Shown piece by piece: positions 23,432 to 30,525 of a stretch of DNA of 46,432 nt (position 1 is the stretch's first letter; each line of letters starts with the position of its first letter). Under the pieces are notes generated by a model, which was not told where the DNA came from, ran no database searches, and saw only the letters and a list, made by a program, of their open reading frames with translations. The stretch comes from Pseudomonas ceruminis (GTDB taxonomy: Bacteria; Pseudomonadota; Gammaproteobacteria; Pseudomonadales; Pseudomonadaceae), in assembly GCF_021602025.1 (NCBI RefSeq), contig NZ_BQHW01000034.1:1-46432 (forward strand). Reading direction: 5' to 3'. The position numbers and the translations under genes were made by a program.

Positions 23432-23992
23432 TCACTGAACAGAGAGAGCAGCCATGGCATCGAGCAAGGCGCTTTTAACCTCGTCGGTGTCACCCTCCTC
23501 CGACACGAAGGCAACGCTGTCCAGCTTGGCATAGGCCTGCTGCATGGCAGCCAGCGCTTTGGGAGCTGATGTCACGGCACGAGTACAGGTATCGGCAAGG
23601 AGACGCTCTTGGTCTGGGTCGGCAGCCCGCACGGTGAGGTGCAGAATGTAGTCCTCGTCGGCCAGGTCCATGCTCGGCACTTCGGCATGACTGTAGAGCT
23701 TGGAATCGCTGACGCTCGCACGTTCGGCCGCCGGGAAATTGATCTGCAGCGCCTTCGGGCCCATACCGATCTCCAGCGCGCTGGCCTGAAGTTGTTCAGC
23801 CAGCTGCAGGCCTTCCCACGCCCCACGCACCCACTCAACGGCGTAGCGGCCATTACGGTTGCGCTCGATCAGCATGTAGAAGGTGTTGTCATTGGCCGAG
23901 TGACCAAAGCGCTCGACGGCGATCTTCTTGATGCCCTGCTCAAAACCTGCACGCTTGTGCTCAAGCGTCTCCTGCGGATAAACCTGTTCCAT
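23432..23992 (-). CDS. hypothetical protein
   Basis: 186 residues from MEQVYPQETLEHKRAGFEQG; AGGTGA lies 6 bp before the ATG at 23992. No membrane segment. The C-terminal half is helical (APKALAAMQQAYAKLD). It lies 39 bp behind the 54-aa gene and probably belongs to the transcript from the promoter at 24229. Function unknown. Confidence 0.65.
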   Translation of the reverse strand: MEQVYPQETLEHKRAGFEQGIKKIAVERFGHSANDNTFYMLIERNRNGRYAVEWVRGAWEGLQLAEQLQASALEIGMGPKALQINFPAAERASVSDSKLYSHAEVPSMDLADEDYILHLTVRAADPDQERLLADTCTRAVTSAPKALAAMQQAYAKLDSVAFVSEEGDTDEVKSALLDAMAALSVQ

Positions 23993-24031
23993 CGCTATCA
24001 CCTGTCCAATCTGGGTGGGGGCCGAAGTGCC

Positions 24032-24196
24032 TTACGAGCCCTTCACTTCCTCGAAATTCCAATCCACGTGCTCGAAGGCAGCCTGCTTGGCTTCGTATTC
24101 GATTTCAGTCTGGGTGGCGTTGTCCTCGACCTCGAACTCAAACTCCACATCGGAGCCCTGAACGTCAGTCTTGATGGACCCTTTGAAGGTACGCAT
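24032..24196 (-). CDS. small acidic protein of 54 residues
   Basis: MRTFKGSIKTDVQGSDVEFE followed by FEVEDNATQTEIEYEAKQAA and an acidic end. AGGACA precedes the ATG at 24196. Sequence suggests a small beta-alpha domain; such proteins occur widely on plasmids without known function. It is the first gene behind operator pair 2, 33 bp from the -10 element. Confidence 0.65.
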   Translation of the reverse strand: MRTFKGSIKTDVQGSDVEFEFEVEDNATQTEIEYEAKQAAFEHVDWNFEEVKGS

Positions 24197-24228
24197 TGAT
24201 TTGTCCTGGTAGATGAATACGGAGAATA

Positions 24229-24284
24229 AGATTAAACCATAGAACAATAATTATGCAAGGCAAAAATTATACTATAGGACAATC
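24229..24284 (-). promoter_or_regulatory. predicted promoter with paired TTGTYCTATAG operators (site pair 2)
   Basis: Minus strand: TTGCAT (24253-24258), 18-bp spacer containing TTGTTCTATGGTT, TAATCT (24229-24234). The second site GATTGTCCTATAGTATAAT lies 35 bp upstream (24266-24284). Same plan as the pair at 16547-16600. Confidence 0.65.
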
Positions 24285-24485
24285 TTTTTCGCCCGCCCTT
24301 GATGTCACCTGTGAGCGCCCAGCAGCAGCGTGTCCAGCATTGTCGCTTGCCGTGATCGGTGTGGTGTGATCGAGTTCTTACACCGCTCTGGGTTGCATGG
24401 ACGCAAGCAGACCCGGGTGTGGAATTATCTGTGGGTGAAGAGCATTTCGGCGGTCAGCCTGACTGGGCCGAAGCCTCGGCCATGG

Positions 24486-25319
24486 TCACGTGCCGAGTTG
24501 CTTGCGCCGCTCTGCGATACGTGCGGTCGACACGCCGGCGAGTTTGGCTACCAGGCTGTTGGGGACCTTGCCCAGCAAGTGATCAAAACGAACCGCCTTG
24601 GACAAGCGCTTGTAGGGTGCTATGCCCAGGAACACACGTCTCTGCTCTACTACGTCATAGGGTACCCCGACCTCCCTGCTGATCTGGGCCGGAGATACCT
24701 TACCCAGCAAGGACTCGTACCCGAGCCATGGCCCGTGGTAATCCGCGGTTGGGATTGAAGTAGCCTCTTCTATCAATGGGCTCACGGGTTCGAAGCCCAA
24801 TGCTTCGCGCACCTCTTGCACCAGATGAAGATCCACACCTGCCACCTTCGCGATTTCTTGATCACTGACATAGCCAAACAGAGGTTTGTAGATCCTCAGT
24901 GGATGACCGGTGGGAAGCACCTGCTTTCGAGGAGCCGGCCTCAACACCGGGAGGATACCCAGTGACTCACGGTAAACCGTGACGCTTTTTGGCGACACGC
25001 CGCACAAGGAAGCGATCGCCCCATCGGTGAGCACGCCGAGGAGGTGCTTGAAAGGCTCTATCTGTTGAGCAACCGACCATGGAGGTATCCCCAATTGCTC
25101 CCGCCGGCGGCGAATTCGATCGGGGTGTATGCCGATCAGTCGCGCCAGCTCTACGTCCGAGAGTTTTCCAAGCTTGCAGTCGAACCATCGGGCAGGCCCT
25201 ACTGCAGCCCAATCTACCGGAGGGTAACGCCTCCCGCTGGTTTCGGTGATCGCCACACCACCAGCGGCCGCGTGTTCACGATAAACCCATCCTGGTGGAC
25301 TGTAGTCCTGGTCATCCAT
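24486..25319 (-). CDS. protein of five helix-turn-helix repeats
   Basis: 277 residues. After about 48 non-repetitive residues the protein is built from five copies of one unit of about 33 residues. They start near 49, 93, 147, 204 and 248, separated by linkers of 10-25 residues. The unit reads roughly L-L/F-G-K-V/L-S-D-x-E-I-A-x-L-A-G-V, then four variable residues, V, two variable residues, R-R-E-x-L-G-I-x-P. For example, GKLSDVELARLIGIHPDRI is in repeat 1 and GYVSDQEIAKVAGVDLHLV in repeat 3. The pattern of hydrophobic positions and the A-x-x-x-G-V turn fits a homeodomain-like HTH. Five in series would follow a long DNA site or bridge several. No enzymatic domain is present. Function unknown; nearby hairpin GGCCGA/TCGGCC follows the stop. 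Confidence 0.75.
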   Translation of the reverse strand: MDDQDYSPPGWVYREHAAAGGVAITETSGRRYPPVDWAAVGPARWFDCKLGKLSDVELARLIGIHPDRIRRRREQLGIPPWSVAQQIEPFKHLLGVLTDGAIASLCGVSPKSVTVYRESLGILPVLRPAPRKQVLPTGHPLRIYKPLFGYVSDQEIAKVAGVDLHLVQEVREALGFEPVSPLIEEATSIPTADYHGPWLGYESLLGKVSPAQISREVGVPYDVVEQRRVFLGIAPYKRLSKAVRFDHLLGKVPNSLVAKLAGVSTARIAERRKQLGT

Positions 25320-25486
25320 TGACTTTCGAGTCTCTTCAATAGCCTGCCCGATGGCCTGGTTCAGCCTGCAACAGGCCGCACTTTGGCGTTTGGCTCCGTG
25401 CGGTTCTTGCAGTGGAACAATCTAGCGTCGCATGACGGGCGGCTCTTTTCCTGGGTGAGTTGAGAATGGTTGGAACGAGGCGGTCC

Positions 25487-25720
25487 TCAATCCAGCCCGC
25501 GCAGACTGGCAAGCCCATAGTCATCGCGCAGAATCCGCAGCTCCTCTTTGTCCATTTCGTCCATGGCCGAGCAGTTGGCATCGGCTAGCCCCTGACGCTT
25601 TAGCAGCGCAGCGGCATCGCCCCTGTCGTAGATGTAGCGAGAGAGATCCGCAGCGGCAAGGAGAATGCCGGTCTGCAGTTGAGTCGGCTTGTTGCGAGGT
25701 TTGCGAGGGGTGACAGCCAT
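25487..25720 (-). CDS. small basic protein, possible autoregulator
   Basis: 77 residues from MAVTPRKPRNKPTQLQTGIL; GGAGA lies 9 bp before the ATG at 25720. Basic N-terminus (PRKPRNK), helical remainder, acidic centre (AMDEMDKEELRILRDDYG). Two identical palindromes lie in its promoter region (25768-25810), which would suit a DNA-binding autoregulator, but no HTH or ribbon fold is certain. Confidence 0.6.
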   Translation of the reverse strand: MAVTPRKPRNKPTQLQTGILLAAADLSRYIYDRGDAAALLKRQGLADANCSAMDEMDKEELRILRDDYGLASLRGLD

Positions 25721-25767
25721 GTGTCGGCTCTCCATCGATGAGTGGGTCTGAGATAGAGAATCCTCAG

Positions 25768-25810
25768 TAGGCACTTGTGCCTAGTAGGCTGATTTAGGCA
25801 CTTGTGCCTA
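25768..25810 (-). promoter_or_regulatory. pair of identical palindromic operators
   Basis: TAGGCACTTGTGCCTA occurs at 25768-25783 and again at 25795-25810, 27 bp apart. The arms TAGGCAC/GTGCCTA are perfect around TT. The pair begins 48 bp upstream of the start of 25487-25720. Confidence 0.7.
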
Positions 25811-25958
25811 TTTTTGCTGCGCCGCTGACGCCGGTTCGGTCTGGAGACCCACCACCATCAGCACAGGCCAGTGGATGATTCGCAAGTCAAACAGCTGCGG
25901 CAGCCCAGCTCATACTGGGCATTCGGTACCGCGAGAGCTCAGTGATCAGCGGGCATGC

Positions 25959-26603
25959 TCATGCCTTCGCCAGCGCTTCGACCAACAGCGCCTCGAACTC
26001 ATCCACGGCCAGCGCTTCCCAGCGGTCATTGACCAGCTGCTCGTGGTACCACTTCAGTCCGGAGTATGTAACCCGCACGCACACACCGCCCAGCATCACA
26101 AGCGGATGCTGGCGCACGGACGCTGGCAGGAATACGGGTGGGTGGTCGGCCACAGAAGCGCTGATCGCGAGGTTCTCCATCGCCTCACGCAAGACAACGG
26201 CGCTGACCTTCTTGGCCTGCACCTGGGCGGACAGGGCGGCACGCAGAGTCTCGACTGCTGCGCAGGAGCCGCGGTCATCCCCATTGCAGCGCGCAACAAA
26301 GTCGTCAAGCCACAGAAGCGACTCTTCAACCTCGCCAGCACTGGCGGCCGTTGGTACGGCATCGCTGCCTTGGTACTGAACGGACTGTGCCTGCCCTTGT
26401 TCTGTGAGCCATGCCGCTACTTGATCGGCGCTCATAATGGCCAGAGTTTCCGAGCAGTGATCACAACCCAAAATCAGCTGGCAACGAATGTCGCTCGTAC
26501 GCAAACGCCCGTGCTGAGCATCGCTGATGTTCTTGTTGTGCGTCTGCCAGCTCAGGGACGTGCTACCGCACTCGCGGCATTCGGTGATCTTGGTGATGCT
26601 CAT
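25959..26603 (-). CDS. zinc-finger-containing hypothetical protein
   Basis: 214 residues from MSITKITECRECGSTSLSWQ, with AGGAGG before the ATG at 26603. CREC (9-12) and CDHC form a four-cysteine zinc site within the first 60 residues (CQLILGCDHCSETLAIMSAD). The remainder is helical. Similar small zinc domains occur in phage restriction-alleviation proteins, but the similarity here is limited to the cysteines. The stop is followed by a GCCCAG/CTGGGC hairpin at 25903-25920. Confidence 0.65.
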   Translation of the reverse strand: MSITKITECRECGSTSLSWQTHNKNISDAQHGRLRTSDIRCQLILGCDHCSETLAIMSADQVAAWLTEQGQAQSVQYQGSDAVPTAASAGEVEESLLWLDDFVARCNGDDRGSCAAVETLRAALSAQVQAKKVSAVVLREAMENLAISASVADHPPVFLPASVRQHPLVMLGGVCVRVTYSGLKWYHEQLVNDRWEALAVDEFEALLVEALAKA

Positions 26604-26785
26604 GCTTTGCCTCCTGCAGGCGTTCGACCTCTGGCGCAACGGCGCCAGCAGGGCATTGATGATTGTGTTTCTATGGGCTCGGCACAGCTCGAAGACTGTG
26701 CATAGCGGTGTTGCGGATGCCGGAGGTCTACACACCCGTCAGCTCGATCGCATGAGGTGGCGGATGCGTGCACCGATCTGTGAGA

Positions 26786-26812
26786 AGCCCTGAACGCAGT
26801 CCAGGGCTTCAG
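26786..26812 (-). terminator. hairpin between minus-strand genes
   Basis: Perfect stem GAAGCCCTG/CAGGGCTTC with a 9-base loop, 10 bp after the stop of 26822-27163. No T-run, so it may be a weak terminator or RNA stabiliser. Confidence 0.4.
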
Positions 26813-26821
26813 GCGGCTGCC

Positions 26822-27163
26822 TTACCGGCCAAACACCTGGTCAAGCACTGGACGCGACTCGATGATCACGGTGCCCAGCTCATCGACGGTCGTAGCGCTG
26901 GTCAAACGCTCTTCGACTGCAGACAGCTCGGTCAGCAGCTCATCATTGCCACCTTCCTTGTAGAGGGTGCTCTGCAATGCTTCGACGGTACGCTTTACAT
27001 CGCGCTGCGTGTCCTGGAAGTTGCTTTGACTACCGGAGACGGTTGCCTGAGACCAGCTGGTGAGCGGGTGGTGGCGAGCCTCCACCTTGCCGGCACCGAA
27101 CATACGGTCATAGGAACCCTGCACGAAGCCTTCGATCAGAAGGCCGTTGTTTCTATCATCCAT
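26822..27163 (-). CDS. hypothetical helical protein
   Basis: 113 residues, MDDRNNGLLIEGFVQGSYDR onward; residues 50-110 are predicted helical and charged. No family recognised. The inverted repeat GACGTGA TTT TCACGTC (27184-27200) lies 20 bp before the start and may be an operator. Confidence 0.6.
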   Translation of the reverse strand: MDDRNNGLLIEGFVQGSYDRMFGAGKVEARHHPLTSWSQATVSGSQSNFQDTQRDVKRTVEALQSTLYKEGGNDELLTELSAVEERLTSATTVDELGTVIIESRPVLDQVFGR

Positions 27164-27183
27164 TTTCTACATCTCATCGTGTT

Positions 27184-27200
27184 GACGTGATTTTCACGTC
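27184..27200 (-). promoter_or_regulatory. inverted repeat upstream of 26822-27163
   Basis: GACGTGA TTT TCACGTC, perfect 7-bp arms. Position 21 bp before the ATG suits an operator or a leader hairpin. Confidence 0.4.
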
Positions 27201-27348
27201 GTGGTGATGATGCCAGGCGCACCCGGCATCGGTTTTGCCGATCAGTGGCAGCACTGTATCGACGGTCTCCAAAGGGTCTTCAGCCGGTGTGCGCCGGCGG
27301 AGCTCGCGCCTAAGCCGCGGTCACGCCGGAGCCGTGGGCCGATCATGA

Positions 27349-28896
27349 TCACTGTGCCGCCAGCTGAGATACGCTCAGGCCAACCGCGACTGGCCGCACC
27401 CAGATGGGCATGCTGCTCAGCATGAAAGTCTCCCCTTGAGCTGCCAGCAGCAACGTAGTGCCCATCACATGACCGATGGCTTTCGCTGCCTTCGGGGGAA
27501 CTGCGTTGCCGATTCGTTCGCGCCAGGCCTGATCGCTCAACCCGTCCAATTCCAGCTGCTCCTCTGGCTCGACAAGGCTCTGGATCGCCGCCAGCTCCAA
27601 GGTCGTGAAGGGCCGGTGCCAGGTCCCGTCGAGCGATTCGATGATGCAGGTGAGCTTCTCGTCAGCGCTTGGGAGCTGGGTGCCGGCAACGTCCCACCGG
27701 CTGTCGTCATGCTGACCTCCCGCGACGCCATGCAAAGGCACCACGCCGTAGTGCCCGCCAGGCAGGTAGGGTTCGCCACTCGTGCGCATCTTGGCCGCTC
27801 GGGGATCAGCGACACTGAATGTGCCTTGCCCTGGGCTCTTGACGCCAATGATGGCGCCGCTGGTATCTTGCCACCGGCGAACACCGTACTGCTGATATTG
27901 CAGGGCGCCTGCCCGGGCACGCGGATCAGCCACCGAGAACGCCCCGTTTGTTGGGTTCGATCGTCCAGCCACCGTGCCCATACTTTCGTTCCAGCCATGC
28001 ACCCCCATATATCCCGCTCGATATCCTGGGACGATGACCAGGTCACGCAGATACCCATCTTGGATCGCCAGGTTGTTGAGGCTGCGCCAGTCTTTCCCGG
28101 CCTCAACCAAAGCCAGGCGGACCCAGGTTTTCCATTGCAGAGCTGGCACTCGGTGCATTGGTCCCGCTCGCTCGATGTCGCCGGCAAGAGGCATGCGGCT
28201 GAGGATGTCGCCTACAGAGCGCAGGCTCTTCTTCTCGGGCTCGTACAAGAACGGCGGGACCTTCTCTACATGGCGAGCCACCAGCAAGAAACGCTTGCGG
28301 CTTTGAGCCAAGCCGCCGATCACCCCGCAGTCATGGGTGGTTTCGGCGACTGCGTACCCATAGTGGCTTAGCAGGGCGCCGATCTGGTCCAGCAGGTGCC
28401 GGCCGCGGTTGGCCAGACGCGGGACGTTCTCGAACACCAGCATCGGCACAGGGTCGTCGCGCCAGGTCTCCGCCATCAGCCAGATGCAACGCAGGGTGAG
28501 CTCGTTCAAGGCTTGGTACTTGGGGGTCGCGCTCATCTTCTCCGACAGCAGTCCGCTGGCGCCCTTGCACGGGGAGCTGATGAAGACGGTATCGGGCCGG
28601 CGGTTCTGTGCTGCACGGCGGATGTCTTCTGTGGTTGCTTCCCTCCATCCGGCTGGCGGTTCCTTGCCGTGGAACCTGATGTACTGCTCGCGGGTGAAGA
28701 GATCCAACTGCGTACCCTCCACACCGGTCAAACGCTTGAAGTCAGCAAGGCCGGCCGGATCAACGTCGACGCCGCCTAGGCACTCCCATTCAGCCTGCAT
28801 GTTGCCGACGATGGGCTTCGCCTCGTTGAAGCCTTTGGCACCACCGCCCAAGCCGCAGCAGAAGTGGAAGTGAGTGAGGATTTTTTTGATCAGCAT
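27349..28896 (-). CDS. DNA (cytosine-5-) methyltransferase
   Basis: 515 residues. Motif I is FHFCCGLGGGAKGF (10-23), motif IV ISSPCKGASG with catalytic C110, motif VI FENVP (155-159), motif VIII GGLAQSRKRFLLVA (194-207) and motif X ERIGNAVPP near 475. SPC replaces the usual PPC, as in some phage-type enzymes. The target-recognition region between VIII and X is long and holds GAFSVADPRARAG and GTFSVADPRAAKM, an internal repeat. No restriction enzyme lies beside it, so it is probably an orphan methylase protecting the plasmid. AGGAC precedes the ATG. Transcription is predicted from operator pair 3, 84 bp upstream. Confidence 0.93.
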   Translation of the reverse strand: MLIKKILTHFHFCCGLGGGAKGFNEAKPIVGNMQAEWECLGGVDVDPAGLADFKRLTGVEGTQLDLFTREQYIRFHGKEPPAGWREATTEDIRRAAQNRRPDTVFISSPCKGASGLLSEKMSATPKYQALNELTLRCIWLMAETWRDDPVPMLVFENVPRLANRGRHLLDQIGALLSHYGYAVAETTHDCGVIGGLAQSRKRFLLVARHVEKVPPFLYEPEKKSLRSVGDILSRMPLAGDIERAGPMHRVPALQWKTWVRLALVEAGKDWRSLNNLAIQDGYLRDLVIVPGYRAGYMGVHGWNESMGTVAGRSNPTNGAFSVADPRARAGALQYQQYGVRRWQDTSGAIIGVKSPGQGTFSVADPRAAKMRTSGEPYLPGGHYGVVPLHGVAGGQHDDSRWDVAGTQLPSADEKLTCIIESLDGTWHRPFTTLELAAIQSLVEPEEQLELDGLSDQAWRERIGNAVPPKAAKAIGHVMGTTLLLAAQGETFMLSSMPIWVRPVAVGLSVSQLAAQ

Positions 28897-28977
28897 GCAG
28901 CCGTCCTAGAAGAGTTGTGTGGTGCCCGCCAAGTGGATTGGTGGAGCTCACCTGGTGTGCTTACTTACTGGACACCG

Positions 28978-29030
28978 AAATTAAACTATAGGACAATCTT
29001 TATCAAGAGATTATTAAACTATAGAACAAC
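28978..29030 (-). promoter_or_regulatory. predicted promoter with paired TTGTYCTATAG operators (site pair 3)
   Basis: Minus strand: TTGATA (29001-29006), 17-bp spacer containing TTGTCCTATAGTT, TAATTT (28978-28983). The second site GTTGTTCTATAGTTTAAT is at 29013-29030, 33 bp upstream. Drives the methyltransferase gene. Confidence 0.65.
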
Positions 29031-29047
29031 TCTCTGGCCGCGCCCTT

Positions 29048-29434
29048 TCAGTATTTGTCTTTTAGATTTTGGCTTTTGGCGTGAGCTCTACAGGTTTTCT
29101 TCCCCTGCATGGCTACGTTTCTGCACCACGTATTCGACTTGGTAGTAGCGCGACAACGTTCCACAAGCGTCCTCTCCTGAAAGTCGTAATGCGCCCCAGA
29201 GCAACCTGTAACTGGCTTCCGCTTGACGTATTTGAATGAGCTGGAAATCATCCAGTTGTCGGGCAGCTCGAATGCATCTACGAAGACACCTACAACCCCG
29301 CCTGGCTCATCCGTGTATCCGCTCCCGCTCGGAACGCTCACAGAGTCCCCCAAGCTTGAACAGGGAACGTCCTCCTGCACTTCGCCATTTTTAGGCCCAC
29401 CGTGAAAATGAATTGATGTAAAGCCTCTTGGCAT
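29048..29434 (-). CDS. hypothetical protein with C-terminal Cys/His motif
   Basis: 128 residues from MPRGFTSIHFHGGPKNGEVQ, with GGAG before the ATG at 29434. The HGGPKNGE opening recurs in small phage proteins. The C-terminus carries CRATTKSNTWCRNVAMQGK followed by KTCRAHA, a C-C-C-H pattern known from short domains in phage and mobile-element proteins and probably zinc-binding. Function unknown. Confidence 0.65.
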   Translation of the reverse strand: MPRGFTSIHFHGGPKNGEVQEDVPCSSLGDSVSVPSGSGYTDEPGGVVGVFVDAFELPDNWMISSSFKYVKRKPVTGCSGAHYDFQERTLVERCRATTKSNTWCRNVAMQGKKTCRAHAKSQNLKDKY

Positions 29435-29472
29435 CGTCAGGTCACTCCAATTGATTGGTAGGTTCAGCAACG

Positions 29473-29500
29473 AAAAACTCCGGCCAAGCATGGCCGGAGT
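29473..29500 (-). terminator. rho-independent terminator
   Basis: On the minus strand the stem ACTCCGGCCA/TGGCCGGAGT (loop of four) is followed by TTTTT (complement of 29473-29477). It lies 65 bp after the stop of 29565-29882. Confidence 0.8.
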
Positions 29501-29564
29501 GGGTGTAGCGTTCATGCGGCCGGGCAGCATCCAAGGCCAGAGTGCGGTGCATGCCAACCGATCG

Positions 29565-29882
29565 CTAAAAGGGTGGGTTCCGCAGGTAGTCGCAGTACTG
29601 CGCGTCCAGCAGCGCAGATGGTGAAGGCTCGATCGCAATCAAGGTCCATTCCCCATCGACAAACCGTCCCTCCTCGCCGTAGTGGAGCCCGGACAACGAG
29701 TAGCTTCGCTCGATCGTCGCCCAGTCCTCGGGGTACTGTGCTTTGAAGGCTTCCTGGAAGGACTTGTTGCCGTAGCTGCCCATGCTGGTAACGACTTCAG
29801 AGAACTTCTCGTCTCGGTCGGTGATCAGCTCGATCGACCTGGCCATCAGTTTGGGTGAATCCTGTTCGTTGGGTGTGCGCAT
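29565..29882 (-). CDS. hypothetical protein
   Basis: 105 residues from MRTPNEQDSPKLMARSIELI; GGAGA lies 10 bp before the ATG at 29882. Mixed composition, no membrane segment, no recognised motif. Followed by a clear terminator. Confidence 0.6.
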   Translation of the reverse strand: MRTPNEQDSPKLMARSIELITDRDEKFSEVVTSMGSYGNKSFQEAFKAQYPEDWATIERSYSLSGLHYGEEGRFVDGEWTLIAIEPSPSALLDAQYCDYLRNPPF

Positions 29883-30070
29883 CAATGATCTCCGTTGCTG
29901 ACTTCTGTCAGTAGCAGGATTGAGTAGGTGCGAGGCCGACAGCGCCATCGCGTTCACTGGTCAACTCGATATGGGGAACACCCGCAGATAACGAAGCCCA
30001 GACCAGCAAGGCACACTGAACAAGAGGGGGATCCCCAGTGCCGAGCAAAGGCCGGCTATAGCGCTGGCCC

Positions 30071-30289
30071 CTATTCTTCTCGATCAAGATCAGGCGTTCT
30101 GTATGTCTTCCACTGCAGCACCGTGTATCGACCGAGTTTCACCTTCGTCTCGGTAACCACCTGGCCAAAGGCGTAACTACCTGTCTCTGTCACCCAGACT
30201 TTAATCAAGTTCTGCCCAATTCCAGCGCCGAAGAGCCGCTGCAGCAGCGTTCGCCGGGGTGGTGCTTCTGGGAGTTGGGGTTTGTTCAT
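30071..30289 (-). CDS. small basic protein
   Basis: 72 residues from MNKPQLPEAPPRRTLLQRLF; GAGG lies just before the ATG at 30289. The C-terminal half looks like a short beta-rich domain (LIKVWVTETGSYAFGQVV). The 188-bp spacer after it shows no gene. Function unknown. Confidence 0.55.
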   Translation of the reverse strand: MNKPQLPEAPPRRTLLQRLFGAGIGQNLIKVWVTETGSYAFGQVVTETKVKLGRYTVLQWKTYRTPDLDREE

Positions 30290-30328
30290 GGCCACCTCTG
30301 TTGTGCTAGTTGTCCCGATGGCGCCGAT

Positions 30329-30496
30329 ATGTGCCATCGCTAGTGTTTGTTGCGGAACCGCCATTTCCAACCTGTAAACACTGGGCTGGCGCCATTCGAA
30401 ATGTGCCATCGTTAGTTTCTGGTGATCCGCGTGGCACATTTGGTCGAGTCGCCAAAGTGCCACCTGCACGCTAGGAGTACATTTGTACTCCTAGCG
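30329..30496 (-). promoter_or_regulatory. repeat-rich control region
   Basis: ATGTGCCATCGCTAGTGTTTG-like sequence occurs at 30329-30349 and again at 30401-30421 (17 of 21 positions agree), each preceded by GGCGCC. The inverted core TGGCACAT stands at about 30432. A perfect 12-bp inverted repeat CGCTAGGAGTAC/GTACTCCTAGCG around ATTT lies at 30469-30496. These probably control 30071-30289, or mark the end of the gene at 30526. Confidence 0.45.
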
Positions 30497-30525
30497 CCAG
30501 CAGCTGATCTCAGGCACCAGATCAC

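Noticed and set aside
24266-24284. ACTATAGG reminiscent of the 3' end of T7-type promoters
   Set aside because: The upstream part of such promoters is missing, no phage RNA polymerase is present, and the palindromic core explains the similarity better as an operator.
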